This document shows positions 1-13,119 of a stretch of 64,000 nucleotides of DNA, in pieces. The notes beneath the pieces were generated by a model, which searched no databases, was not told where the DNA came from, and was given only the letters and a program-made list of their open reading frames with translations. The position numbers and the translations under genes were made by a program. Positions within the stretch are counted from its first letter, which is position 1. Every line of letters begins with the position of its first letter. The DNA is from Chromera velia (Eukaryota; Sar; Chromeraceae): NCBI GenBank assembly GCA_018398765.1, contig JAHBMJ010004900.1:1993-65992 (forward strand), written 5' to 3'.

Positions 1-608
1 GGGGGGGGGGTTGCGTTGTTCGATCTGCTAAAGCTGTGTCCCTCTCATTCTCTCTTGTCGTCCTTTTTCTCCACCCTTCAATATTTTCGCTTTCACGCGC
101 ACACAATCAGTGTCAAGCACTTCCCTTGAATCCCTTTCTTCTCGCTTTTCAAGAAGGGAACGGATGCAGGCAGAGCTGACCGATGGGGCCCGTCATTAGT
201 TCCTTGCTTGGATTGGGGGAATTCCAGGTGGAAGTTACCGTGGAACACAGATTATTGCTACTAAATCCTCGCCTGGTGAAATAATAATTGCATGAATCAA
301 AAACTGCCAGTGGAAAAACAAGCTAAAACGGCTCTATAAATCTGAAGTTAAGTTTATTGATTGATTTTAATTGATTGATTACATGCATGGTTCCGCGCTC
401 TATTTGAAAGTGGAAACCCGGACCATTACCCGGTGTAAAGCCTAGTGTAAAGTCAGCTTAAATTCTTATACTAAGTTTCTATAACAGTTTCTAAAGCTGC
501 GGCTGCTATACACTGGCACATATTATTATTATTATTACAATTATATTTAATATAAAGCTAAATTTTTTGAAAGAGACATTTGAAGTTTGTTCCTAGCACG
601 TCCGGCTT
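1..608. other. AT-rich intergenic DNA
   Basis: The window opens on a run of ten G, like the homopolymer runs beside gaps elsewhere here. The rest is AT-rich with no supported reading frame. A short (ATT)n tract lies near 525-540. Confidence 0.5.
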
Positions 609-616
609 GGTTTTAC

Positions 617-1357
617 CAGGGTTGCTTTTCTGGTCGGTAACACGTCTAGTCTACCGGCAATTGCCGGTAACCAGTAATGGCCTCAGTCTGCCTTCCTTTT
701 ACCAATAAAAAAAATGATAAAAATTAGGGTCCCCCAAAAAAAATTTCATCTGCGGCGCCAACCTTCAAAAACATGTTTTTAAGTGTTTATTGGCATTTGA
801 AAAGCCTATTCACACATAAAAAAAAATAAAAAAAATATTTAAAAAATATAAATTTTTAACTGCTTCACCCCTATAACTAGTCATAACTTAGGGGTAGGAA
901 GCACTTAGCAAATGCCGAAGAAGGCATTCGGATGGGTCTTTCTTTGGAGACTGGAGCACTGGATTGGGAGGACCACCCAAACTTTGAGGCGGACTCTTTC
1001 CATTGTTGGAATCGCGCAAGTGCATCTGTCTGGGCCAGCTGTGGTCATTGCGGCCAGTGGTTCTCTGTCTTTGGGCGCCAAGTGCAAGACGGAACCTATC
1101 GCTTCGACCTGCGTCATCTTCAAGCATACTGGCTGCATAGCTATCCCTACAGATGACGCATTGACTTTTTGAATTGACCTTAAGTCTAGCCTTAAGTGAT
1201 TGATTGATTGACCTATAACCTAGGACTTAGGTTATTGAAAAGTGTTAGTGACTGTTAGAATTCTGCTAAGTCTTTGCCAACTGCCAGCAAACTCTGCGAG
1301 TAATTACCGGTTACCGGTAATGAAGCTTATCTACCGCTAAAAAAATCGGTAACCCTG
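617..1357. mobile_element. hAT-like non-autonomous DNA element (MITE)
   Basis: The ends are inverted: the left end begins CAGGGTTGCTTTT and the reverse complement of the right end begins CAGGGTTACCGATTTTTT. Immediately outside lie GGTTTTAC (609-616) and GGTTTTAT (1358-1365), an 8-bp target duplication with one mismatch. An 8-bp duplication and CAGGG-type ends are usual for hAT elements. Further in, both arms carry palindromic ACCGGTAA-type motifs. No transposase frame is present, so this is a non-autonomous copy. The imperfect ends suggest it is not recent. Confidence 0.6.
932..1156 (+). other. 74-codon open frame inside the foldback element
   Basis: The frame runs from ATG at 932 to TGA at 1154-1156, inside the hAT-like element. 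The stretch 900-1160 is visibly less AT-rich than its surroundings. The protein is rich in Trp, Cys and His and has a CxxC pair in the segment ASCGHCGQWF. I do not recognise a family. It may be a captured host fragment or chance. Overlapping frames on both strands are equally long, which keeps confidence low. Confidence 0.2.
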
Positions 1358-1365
1358 GGTTTTAT

Positions 1366-3082
1366 AATTTAATTACAAAACGACTCTCTACTTTCCCTAC
1401 ATGCAACATATTGCAATACACGTAACATTGTAACACACAGCTATACTCTAGTTCTACGGCTGCGTCTGTGGCTTTTTTACGACTTATACATCACACGTGC
1501 AGAACAAACTGGTCTTTTGCTTTCTAGCTCTCTGGCTAGCTCTCCCCCCTTGCATGGTGCCCTCGGGTGCCTTTGATGCACGTGTTGGCTGCTGTAATTA
1601 AGATGGGCGAGCTCAACCAAGCTACAATCATACACAAATCTTCCTGCACATCTTGCTGTATAGCTGAGGCTACTGAGCTCATTTCTCGCTTTTAGAGCGG
1701 GGCCACCATCTTCTTGAGAAACGTGCTCACTTCCTCCTCTATTGTGCATGACGCGTTATCCCTAGCATTGTCTCCTAGATTGTCCCGTCCACTCCACTGA
1801 CCTGTGGGATAAAATCGTATCCTCTATCCCTTGCTGCCCCCCCGTGTTTCCTTTTCTTCTTTGCAGCGGCTGTCTCGAGGCTAAATTTCTAGCCCGATTT
1901 CTTAAAAAATGAACATTTTTTTTATATATCATAAAATCTGACATGGATTGTGTGATATTTGTGTCACAGAAGAATAAAATATATAAAAGCTACTCTACAT
2001 AGAAGCTACTTATAATATATACCTTACATGTATCTAATCATTGATCTTAGATATAATTTGCTTGGTCAGCGAGTGCAGAGACCTAAGCATGGACAAAAAA
2101 TTAGTATTAACGACTCGGATGTAATGGCATATAAAGGTTCACTGGAAATAAACCAACAAGCGAGTCTCAGAGAAAGTAAATGACCTTGATTGCAAGAGCA
2201 TCTACTGTGCAGAGGGATCGAGGAACTAGTTGAGGAGGGAAGAGACCCCAAACTTCTAATGCTTCTTGTACTCTTTAGGTTTTAAGCATGCAACCATGAT
2301 CCGAAACTAGTCTTTTCGCTTAGCCTACCAACAATGCAGGTAAGACTACAAAAAATTCTAAATACGTTGACAATATTTTGACATAACATGCATATACTGC
2401 AATTTGTAATATGATTCGGCTCCTTCAAGTATCGATCAAAAACTTATATTATCATCAGAATTACTGATAGGTCCATCATAAAGTGACTGAAGGGGTGGTG
2501 ATTGCAGTGCAAAGTGAAATGAAGTGAAAAAGAAACGCTCTCTGCATAGGTCATCAAACGTCATCAAAGCTGGTCTCTTCACAGTTGGTGCAAGATGGTG
2601 TAGCCTCATTATTGAGGTGTTGCGCTCATGCATTCAACAACATTCTATGTAATATTCTGCAAATGATCTTCTGACACGTTCTAACACTGACATACTCATT
2701 GCTGGACTGAAATTGATGTAGCTTGCTTAATTTATATAGCTTTGCATTAACTTCTTCAAGTTGCTTGAATTAAGCTTTAAAAATTTATAAGTTAATAAAA
2801 AATAAGCCTAGTGTAAAGCACTACAAATTACTAGTTACTTTTATTGTATTCAATTTTATTAGTTGATCCTCATATGTATATGTATACAACATAATTTTAA
2901 TAAAATTTATGGTGACACATGTCATTTATAGGATGTTGTAGGGTGGTAGGGCCATGTTATATTCTATAAACGACACGTACATGTCTCCTTAAGTAAACTT
3001 TTGGAGGTTGTCTGTCCTCTAATCTGAGTTAAAGATAGATATGACGTTAGCTAAACCTTGAAGTGTCCAGGGTGATAGCGTA
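1366..3082. other. Intergenic region, no gene recognised
   Basis: Mostly AT-rich sequence. The longest frames (60-90 codons) overlap on both strands, have no family signature, and are not flanked by splice signals that would join them. A slightly GC-richer patch lies at 1440-1870. Confidence 0.4.
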
Positions 3083-4205
3083 GTCAGACAAGCTCAAAAG
3101 AATGGCAGATCGACGATGAACAAAGACAACCATGGTTGTCTACAGTACGTATCGCAGCACTCGGCCCCACCTCTTAACCTCTTCGGTTTGTCCGTGTGCC
3201 TGTTTGTCTGTCTGCTATGTCCATAACATAGAGACTCAGTCGTGCAATCGACGAGCAGATACCTTTGATCAATCACAGATAGTCTCTTACAGAATAGAAA
3301 GCTTCTCATGGTAGAAAGCAACGGATACAATAACGTCTTTCTTGTATAAAGGCTCTGCATCGTTTTTAGCAATTTCTCTCTCCCTCCCTCTCCTTCCCTG
3401 TTCTTTCCTTCCTCTGTTGTCCCTTTCCTTATTCCAATCCTTCTCTTCTCTCTCTATTTAGTCCGGCCTAAACTCTCTTGCTGGCTCATTCTGTGTCCTC
3501 AGTAAGGAAGAAAGAAAATGAAAAATAATGAGGTCCGTGTACTTATACGGGGGCAAGGGACTGACAAAGATGAAGGTGGGCAAGCAGGGAGCGCAGTCAG
3601 ACAAACTCAAAAGAATGGCAAATCGACGATGAACAAAGACAACCATGGTTGTCTGCGGTGCGTGTCGCAGCACTCGGCCCCACCTCTCAGCCTCTTCAGT
3701 TTATCCGTGTGCTTGTTTGTCTGTTTGCTATGTCCATAACACAGAGACTCAGTCGTGCAATTAATGAGCAGATACCTTTGATCATTGACAATCACAGATA
3801 GTCTTTTACGGAATAGAAAACTTTTTATTGTAGAAAGCAATAGATACAATGACGTCTTTCTTGCACATCATAAAGGCTCTGCACCGTTTTTAACAATTTC
3901 TCTTTCCCTCCCTCTCTTTTCTTGTTCTTTTCTTCATCTGTTGTCCTTTTTCTTATTCCAATCCTTCTTTTCTCTCTCTATTCAGTCCAGCCTGAACTTT
4001 TTTGCTGGCTCATTCTGTGTCCTCAGTAAGGAAGAAAGAAAATGAAAAATAATGAGGTCTGTGTACCTGCACGGGGGCAAGGGACTAACAAAGATGAAGG
4101 TGGGCAAGCAGGGAGCATAGTCAGACAAGCTCAAAAGAATGGCAGATCGACGATACACAAAGACAACCATGGTTATCTGCCGCGGTGCGTGTCGCAGCAC
4201 TCGGT
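3083..4205. repeat. Tandem repeat of about 515 bp, 2.2 copies
   Basis: The segment starting GTCAGACAAGCTCAAAAG recurs at 3083, 3596 and 4120, giving unit lengths of 513 and 524 bp. Copies match along their length, including a pyrimidine-rich tract, a segment ATGAAAAATAATGAGG and a segment GATGAAGGTGGGCAAGCAGG. The third copy breaks off near 4205 and runs into a different simple repeat. Each full unit has an open frame starting MKNNEV (3518 and 4042), but the frames diverge and lack any known motif. I treat the unit as a non-coding satellite-like repeat. Confidence 0.75.
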
Positions 4206-6795
4206 CCAAGCGTTTCATTTTTTTCTGTTTTTGAATTTTTATTTGTCTCAAAGTTTCCGTGCATTTGCTTGTTTGTCTGTCTTTCTGAATAAAAGAAAGG
4301 AGAAGAAGAAACATATAGTCTGGCTGTCTGTCCATCTCTCGAGAAGGAGGAAAGAGACAGCTACATACACTCTATCTTTGTGAATGAACATGTGGACAAA
4401 TGAATGTGTCATTACACTGTTGAAGGCACGCACCATCGTGAATTGGGTGAGCCGCATAGAGGAACCTCGTGCTGACTTGTTCTCTTAAGTGTGGAACCAA
4501 TGATACGCCGAGAGAATTAAGAAGAAAGGATGCATAGAAAGAGAAACGAGGAGAATTTAAAAGGAGAAACAGAAAAATTAAAAGAGAAGAATGAAAAGAA
4601 AAAAGCTTAGATCGAAAGAAAAGAGAAAGCAATCGGGAAGGATGAGGCTAAAAAATATTGAAGAGAAAAAAGTGATGATTGGGGGTTTAAGGTGATCGAT
4701 CTGTCCATCCTGAGCGGTCTGTCAATAGAGAGAGAAGGAACAATACATGCAGTCTTTCAATCTGGCTGCCTGGCTGTCTGTATATCTCTCTGACAGCCGC
4801 CCTGCTGACTTTTTCTCTCTGTTTCTGAGACCCGGAGGTTAATTCATTTATTGCCCCCATTCTCTGTATAACACAGTTTTTGATGCAATGAATGCTCTGT
4901 AGCTCTTTAGGCCTCCGTGTGACCTCTCATAGTGTACTGAACATTTGTGTGTCCGCATCGTTGTCAGTAGTGTACATGACAACATTCGGTACTCCGCGTG
5001 ACACTTATATTTTTCAGTGATTAAGGCCTCGACAAGACCTTGCCCAGTTCAACCTGTCTTTTTGTCTGTTTGCCTCAGGCTGCCTGTTTATCCGTCTGTT
5101 TGTGTGTCTATGTGCCTGCTTTTAGACATCCTTCCAAAGAGAATCGTCGATATCTGTTGCAAAGTTTTTGCAGAAGGCGATCAGACGCAAACAACGCACA
5201 AACAATTTAATCTCACATAGAAGCAAAAGCTTAAAAGCAAAGAGAAGCAGTTCCTGTCTCATGGCATAGAAAAACAGAAAGACAGGAACAGTCACTACCT
5301 TCTGCCTTCATTTATACCTAAAGTTCTACTTCAACTGTCAGTGCCTCTGCCAGTGAGCATCTTTCTGGACCAACTATATGACAAATTTAAGAGATGCACG
5401 ATTCAGTAGCACGAAGCAGCTTGAAGCCAGATTTCATTTGCATGATTCGAAGTATAGAAATGTTACAGAAATTTGATAGAGATGTAATAGAAACTCAATA
5501 GAAATCTAATTAAAATTGATAGAAATCTAGATAGAAATCTGATAGAAATATCGTTGGAAACCTCACTTATAACGGTAAGAGTAGAAGTATAAACTAAGGC
5601 GGTTGACAACCAAATTTAATACTAGGTTTAATAAGAATTCATGTATTCAGAAAGTTATTCCCTGTGCAAGTCTAGGGGTAAGTCGACTGTGACGCACGCC
5701 GGCAGTGGACGAGGGGGAAATTAGAAGATGACTCCTGATCATATAATCCTATTTTTTTCTAAGTTTATAGCTAGAGGGATATCTGATCTACCTGATTAGA
5801 GTTTATTGTATAAAACATATGTAATATTTATATCTAGATTTATATACCCATGGATGCAGTCAGACATTTTTGTAATTTAATACATATAGTGCTGTAACAT
5901 ATTGTAAACTAAGTCCTACTAAGTCCGTTTCTGTCTACGTTTGTATCAGTTTAATTATTATTTTGCTATGTACGTTATTTACAGCTAACATTTGGTAAGG
6001 TCTGTAGCCTAAAGATCTATAGTAATCTATAGCTAAAGCCTAGGCTAACTTGAAAGCCTAAAGATAAAAAATAAATACTATAATGTAACTATATCCGGTA
6101 TAATCGTGCATGAGTCCGCATACAATCGATTTAACTTCGTATCGAACTTCGAAGTCTAGTTCGAAGTAGTAAATCTGTAGTCTAATCTATAGTACTAAGT
6201 TTTAAATTTAACTCTGAGGCTAGGCCGCTAGGTAGTATATGTTAATAATTTAATGTAAATTTCATTCCAAAGAGAATCCAGACATGCAATTAAAGTATTG
6301 TTAAACGTGTTTATCTACTCCAACTTTGAAGCTTTCCTCCAGAGAAAAATGTGCATGCAACTGAGGTGACGAATGCTAGGACGAATGCATGACAGAAACG
6401 TGGGGCCGCCGGGCGGCGGACGGCTGGGTAGACAACCAGACAGCTGGACAAATTCAGTGAGAGGAAGCAACAGGAGCCTGCATGGCCAGCAACCATTGAG
6501 GATCGAAGGACAGAAGAGAGCCCTTCCGACATTGCACGTGTAGGAAAGTCCCAGAACCGAGACGGAAACTGCACTTAGTCCGCTCAGTTACTCCCCAACC
6601 TCTGCATGTGAATTCGATTTTTCATGGGTGAAACAAAAAAACAGACAAAGCATCCATTCTCTCCCCTGAACCCCCTACCCTCCCAAGCCACAAGGTCTTT
6701 CCGCAACAGTTTGATAAAGTCAGCTTGAAAAAGGAAAGTCCCACGGTTCCTTCATTTAATTTCCCATTCCTTCCTACTCTCCTTTCCGTTCTTTT
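4206..6795. other. Repeat-bearing intergenic DNA downstream of the deaminase gene
   Basis: 4265-4380 resembles the GTCT-rich composite minisatellite found in introns at 18.1 and 33.9 kb. 5460-5560 holds a loose repeat of TAGAAATCTGA. 5600-6300 is AT-rich. 6311-6795 lies directly downstream of the deaminase stop and probably includes its 3' UTR. An 87-codon minus-strand frame at 6311-6574 has no family signature and is not called. Confidence 0.4.
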
Positions 6796-8181
6796 TTAAA
6801 CTTGACATGCCACCGGATCCTCACTGCTCATCAGGTAAGCTTCGTCCTCTGTCAAGGACAGCTTCCGTACTGCCGTCCCATCCTCTGCATGTCCTTTTTG
6901 CCTGCACGCCCCCCCCTTGAGAACGCCCATTGTCTGTAGCACTCTCAAGGCGTCTCGACGGTGACTGTCTGTTGCACACTTCTGCAGAGGGCCTCGGAAG
7001 TGCTGTGCATAGACTTGCTGACGCACGGCCAGAGGCATGAATGCGTGTGCGAGTGCATGGCAATTCATCAAGAGAAAATCAGGCTCAGTGAGTCCCTGGT
7101 GGGTCTCCATATTTTCATATTCATCAAGGAGAGAGATGCCCATCACTCCAGGGTCGTCTGTCGAAATGCCGACAGAAACTCCAAACTGCCAAAAGTCTCT
7201 GATCGGATGCTTGTCCAACGACTCCACCGATCCCGTGTACCAATTTGAGGTCGGGTTGAACTCAAGGTGCACGCCCTTATCACGAATCTTTTCCATGATA
7301 TCGGGACGTTTGATGATCTGAATTCCGTGACCGATGCGACTGCAGTGCAGGTCGTCGACTGCAACCAGCGCATTCTCAGGAAGACCAGTCTCGGCATCTT
7401 CTGCTGCGTGGGCTGTCAGTTTCAGCCCAGCGGCATACAGTCTGTCCATGAACGGTTTGAAATCTCGCAACCCAACCTCTACCCCCGCAATGTCGAAGCC
7501 AAGAAAATCTTCTTTGTTTTCAATAGCGAAATCAACGGTTTTCTCAAACTCCTCGGCACCAAATGCAGCCACCGCAATGCAGATGAGACCAACATGAATG
7601 TCCCCCCCACACTTCTCCACTCCTTTCTTAATCCCCCTCTTGATTGCCTGGAGAGAATCAGGGAAAGGGTGCTCGTGACCCTTGTGGATATAGGAAGGGG
7701 CGTACCGGAGCTCCAGCAGCTTGACCCCCTCTGCGTACTTGTCGACCACCGCCTCCTCAGAGATCCTCTCGAGGACCGATAGGGAGGACAGAATGCGATG
7801 GTGAAGGTCCATTTTGTTGAGGAAGTTGGCCAAAGTGCCTGCAACCAGGGGATTGTGATCGAATGAGGAAGTAGTTGAAAAGAGGGGGGGGACTGAAGAG
7901 GACAGAGGGGCGAGTAAAGACGAGAGAGAGGAGGGAGACTTCAGGACAGACGGGCCACTCTGATGCATGATGACATATCGATATCATGCACCACCTTCTT
8001 CCTTGTTCTTCCTTAACTCACCGACTGGGCCAGTAATGAGAAGTTCGTCTCTGGGGTTGTCAGAGAGAGGAAACCCTTGCTTCTTTGTCTCCTCCAGAAG
8101 AGTGGACCACCGCACTGCCCCCTCAAGATGGCAGTGGAGCTCAACCTTCGGCATGGAGGCGTACTTGCTCGTGTCTGCCAT
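6796..8181 (-). CDS. ADA: Adenosine deaminase family protein, two exons
   Basis: Purine salvage enzyme of the metal-dependent adenosine/AMP deaminase family, expected to convert adenosine to inosine in the cytosol. Exon 1 is 8181-8022 with donor GTGAGT; exon 2 is 7838-6796 with acceptor TTGCAG. The join restores a Gly codon and gives 400 residues, close to the usual 350-400. Metal-binding HxH lies in PKVELHCHLEG (His16, His18). Residues 197-200 read HAAE, where most relatives have HAGE; the catalytic Glu200 is kept. RIGHG (His224) and STDDP (Asp281, Asp282) supply the other metal and catalytic residues. The ATG at 8181 is chosen because it just precedes the conserved PKVELH strand. No signal peptide is seen. 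The gene diverges from the fatty-acid transporter. It could act on another adenosine derivative, since family members differ in substrate. Confidence 0.93.
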
Positions 8182-8912
8182 GATGAAGGGAAGAGAAAAG
8201 GGAAATGCCAGAAAGCCGATTAAGTGAACAGAAAGCGGATGCCAACAACACTGAGTTGGCAAAATCGGAAATGAGTACCGGAAGAAAATTGCACAGGATC
8301 TAGTTCAACTTGGCCGGTGAGTGAATTCTGCAGTTGGAACTTATTGTGAAACTGTCATGAACCGGGATATGTCCTGCTTCTGTCTTGATCTGAAGGGCAG
8401 TTTTTCGTCAGATGCAGGTCAGACAAAATCGGTTTGGGGCTGAGACGGCCGGCCGGCCGGGCATGCATGTGCATGGCCCGCACTAGCTGCGTGGCCGGGC
8501 GCCGCGTGCGGGCCGCGGGCCGGTCCGGCCGGAACCAAAGGCATATATAAAACAGCTTTTCGGGACCTCAAGGTCTGACTTCACGGTCTTCACCATGTCT
8601 TTACCTCGACGTCTCCGAACACGGTCGAACCTCGGCGACAGCACTGCATAGGTCGAGGGATGTCGAGGGCCAAGACGCCTCAGCACTCTATTAGACCCAA
8701 ACTTCCTGACTGCTGAAGCGGGCGGGATGCACAACGCCCCGTGTAGAATTAACCCGCTACCGTATACTGTTGTTGTCAAGTGTTGCTGAACGGTGCACGG
8801 GGGTGTGGTTCAGTCTGGTGGGGTCCAAAGAGAGGGAAACTTCACCACGAAACGGGGGCAGGAGCAGAGACTTTCGGACTAGAAAACGCAGTTGCCATTT
8901 GAGCTTTGAAAG
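8182..8912. promoter_or_regulatory. Divergent intergenic promoter region with a TATA-like box at 8544-8551
   Basis: This 0.7-kb spacer separates the start codons of two divergent genes. It contains a very GC-rich island (about 8440-8535, rich in GGCC) followed at once by CATATATAAAAC. The box faces the plus-strand gene but lies about 370 bp before its chosen ATG. That would imply a long 5' leader or an unrecognised upstream exon. Promoter function is inference. Confidence 0.35.
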
Positions 8913-11029
8913 GTGGCAAGGATGTACTATCTTATTTTTCTCACATGCCTTGTGTGTCTTCTCTCTTCAACGCGGCATCAGGTGTTTCTCCGGTCCGCAA
9001 GAGCGCAGCTGAAGGACTGCAATTTTTTGCTCCGTCGGAATGAGGCTGCGTTGAAGCGAAAGAAGAGCAAACACCTCTGGCTGAAGAGACTGCTGAGGCT
9101 CGCCAAGAGACGGAGAGGGTCCCGCACAGATGCAGCGCCAAGCTCCCCCTCTGTGGCGGAGACAGAGACGGGAAGAGAGGACCCCCTAGAAGGTCTCTCG
9201 ATGGAACTCGATGAGGTGGAGGCCCACTGGTGGCACGGGCACATGCATGACAGACAGGTCAGGGGAATTTGAACAGATAGAAAGAGGATAGACAGGCAAA
9301 CCCGTCTTCCCCTGCTTCCCTTTCCATTTTGCTTGTACGAAGATGCCTATCTCAGTGCCTCTGTCCATTATTGGGGCCTGGTCGTCTGCTGTCTCAGACC
9401 CCGTGCCGTGTTGGCGCTGGCAGATTGTAGTGCGGGCACCGTCAACTCACAGTGAAATGAAAACAGCAAAGACATTCAAATCGGATCATCACTTTCTCTA
9501 CCCGATCCGGCGTTGCGTGCGTGCGTGTACAGGTTATGGAAGAGCTCGGCAGGGAGGGCATCTCCAACGTGGCGGACTACTTCGAAGACGCAGTAGATGA
9601 CTGCCCAGACAACCTCGCTCTAATGTCAGGCAGATAGGCAGAGAGACAAAAGAGATAGGGAGGGAATCAATGCCGCGACGTGCTCTCTCTCATTCAACTC
9701 CATCCTCTCTCTGGCTTTTACAACAATCCTTCCTCTCTATCTCGTTCTCTTTCTCTGTCTCTCTTTCGACCCATCGATCTTTCTCCTCCTGCTGTATTCT
9801 CTTCAGTCGTTTATCCTGCTCCCCCATCCCCCAACTCACCCACCCCCGCAGATCTGTGGAGACAGGGGAGCGACTATCCTACAGGGAACTGGACGAGAGG
9901 GCCAATAGGGTGGCACACTGGGCTGCAAAGGTCAGTCATTCATTCATTGCTCTAGCTGCTTGTGTGACTGTCCGTCCTTGGTCGTCTTTTTTCTTTCACT
10001 CCTTCGCTCCCCCGTCACTTGTTCTCTGTTTTCTCTCTTGGCCCTTGTCTTTTTTCTTTCCGTTTTCCCTCATTTTATTTTCTCCCTTTTCTTTCAGGCT
10101 GGAGTGAGGAAGGGCGATGTGGTTGCTCTGCTGATGGAGAACAGACTCGAATTCATCTGGATCTGGCTGGGGTTTGCGAAGGTTAGTTGGTCGGTCTGTT
10201 TGTGCCTCTATGACTGATACAAACTCGATGCATTTACGCACATATGTAAGTACCTGAATCGCCTTTTGAGCCTGTCTGGACCTCAGAGACCTCAGAGTTG
10301 AGGGAGAAAAGTTCCACCGCAGAGCCTCTTTTCTTTTTCCACCTCTCTGACGCGAAGTTTGCGTTGTTTTTCTCTTTCTCCTACAGGGCCGTTCTTCATC
10401 CTCATACCCACCTTCCAGAAGCAAGCCTTATCAGTTTCTCGTTACACGGTTTTCTTTGTGTTTCGTTCTCTCTTTTCCCCCTATTTTTGTCCTTCCTTGT
10501 GCTTCGATGCGTCGATTGATTGCAGGTCGGGGCCGTGATTGCCCTCCTGAACACCTCAGTCGAAGGGGAGCTCCTCCAGCACGCTGTGGGGATTTCACTC
10601 GTGAGTCGGGGTAGAGGGAAGAGACGGGAGAGGAAATTTAATCAGATTGCTCTTGTTGCGGCCTTCTTAATGGCACACTTAGATGGTCGGTTCATTTGCC
10701 TGCCTTGCTCCGCAGCAATTTGACACATGAACCAAAAAGAGAGCGGAATACAGACACTCATGCATAGACAGGGATATATTCATATGGGCACGGAAATAAA
10801 CACAGAGACGGACCGAGTGCCTGACATGAAGAGAAAACAGAAAGAACAGCGGGCACTGAATGAGAGAGTATCTTCTGTGATGCTGTGAAGGAGGCCGCCT
10901 CCAGACTTTCTTTCTTTCTTTCTTTCTTTTCTTTCTTTCTTTCTTTCTTTCTTTTCTTTCTTTCTTTCTTTCTCTCTCTCTCTCTCTCTCTCTCTATGCT
11001 TCCATTTTTCTTTCTTTCTTTCTTTCTTT

Positions 11030-11065
<36 letters not shown>

Positions 11066-11377
11066 TCAGCTCTTCTCAGTCACATTCCGTTTGCTCTGCT
11101 TCTTTCAAATTGCAGGCAAAGCTTGCTGTCGTCTCAGAAGAACACCTCGAGAAGTGGAGAGCGATGATGCACCACCACCCTCCTGCACAGGTCTGTGAGT
11201 CTTTCTGTCTGTTGTCCTGTCTTCCTAGTCGGCTGTCGCTCTGAATTTGCGTCCAAGTTTATTTTGTTGGATCCCGATGATGAATTTGCAATTCTACTTT
11301 CTTGGGTCGACGTTTCTTTGTACTTGTGTGTCTAGACATCCGTCCTCTCTGTTGGCACATGCCTGTGTTTGCGCAGC

Positions 11378-11443
<66 letters not shown>

Positions 11444-12803
11444 CGCTACACTCATCTTTCCGAATGCCTTGGGACAGTCTAGGTCCTTTTGTTTGTGCCC
11501 TGTCATCCGTCCATCCGTACGGTCTCTCTCTGCATGCAACACGCACGCACGCAGGTAGATGAGCAGGGGTTCCTAGACACGTACGTCTTGTCTTCCAACG
11601 CAGACGTTCGACTACAGGTTCGTGCGTCGTCTCTTTGATGCTGCATGGCGAGACAGAAAGAGAGAGAGAGAGAGAGAGATGGAAGAGAAGAAGAAGGTGT
11701 GGGTGGACTCTGATTGTCGGAAGAGAAACGAAAGTGAAGAGGTGAGAATGAAGAAGGAGATCGACCCTCACTCTTTCGTTCGTGGCCTGCATTTTGTCTT
11801 GCTCCGTACATTTGTCGCGGCCGCTATTCAGCTTCACATCGTCTTCATGCAGGTCTCTCTTCTTTGACTCTGCCCCTATCCCTCCCCCACACACTGGGTT
11901 TGTACGTTTATGCGTCTGTGTGTGTGTACGTATCAGTGTGGATGTGTAAGTGTAAGTGTGTGTGATTGAAGGTGCAGAAGCACGAAGAGTTTCTCTTACC
12001 TCTCCTTGAGGATGAACAGGTAACAAGGCCTGACAGGTCGATTAGGTCGGTCAGTGCTCTCCCCGTCTTGTCCTGCCTCTGCTCCTTGACCTTTGTCCAA
12101 CTTTCTTTCTTTCCCTCTGCATCTCTCTGGGCAGAGAGGTGAAAAACAAAGAAAAGGCATACAGAGGTAAAGGAAGCGCACTCCCTCGGCAGAAGCTGCG
12201 TGCAGGACAACAGAGAGCACAAGGAAATTCGCAAAAAAATAAAAACATGGTACATTTCGCCAAGGAGTTGCGACGACACTGGGGGTGGGGGGTGTTACGC
12301 CGAGCCAGACAGGATGCAGGAATGCTTTCCGATTTCTACGCCGTCCTTATTGCTCCTGGATGAATGTGGAGGGAGCAAAAGGGCGGGGGTAAAGGAGAAT
12401 TTCATTCCCCCCTGTCGATCCTTTCGTTCTGGACTTCCATCCAACTTTCCTTCATATTTCGCTGCTTCATTCATTCTTCCCATCCATTGAGACCATGACG
12501 GAAGAAAGAAACAAAGAAAGGAAGGTGTCACACGACTCCAGTTGCGCTCCGCTCTTTATCTCCGTCTTCCCTTTCCTGTGACTCTCTCTTCGCCTCTCTG
12601 TCCCCCTCTCTGTATCACCCACGCCCCCCATCTGTTTGCAGGGAAGGATTTGGGGGCACCGACGCGCATTTCTACATTTACACGAGCGGTAGGTCTTCTT
12701 TCATCAATCTGCAGTTTGCTTGCCTCTCCTGAAGCTCTAAAGACAAGAGAGCAACATCCTCACGGCATGCACAAAGTTTCCTTTTTTCTGATGAAAAGAG
12801 AAA

Positions 12804-12846
<43 letters not shown>

Positions 12847-12847
12847 C

Positions 12848-12920
<73 letters not shown>

Positions 12921-12958
12921 CGTGTGGGTGTGCGTGTGCGTGTGGGTGTGTGTGCGCG

Positions 12959-12989
<31 letters not shown>

Positions 12990-13073
12990 TTGTGCGTGTG
13001 TGTGTGCGTGTGTGTGTGCGTGTGTGTGCGTGTGTGTGTGTGTGTTTGTGTGTGCCTGCACATGTCTGTGGGC

Positions 13074-13119
<46 letters not shown>

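Noticed and set aside
8540-8700. Possible small RNA gene after the TATA-like box
   Set aside because: The sequence matches no 5S, U-snRNA, SL RNA or tRNA pattern I can recall; no internal promoter boxes or cloverleaf seen.
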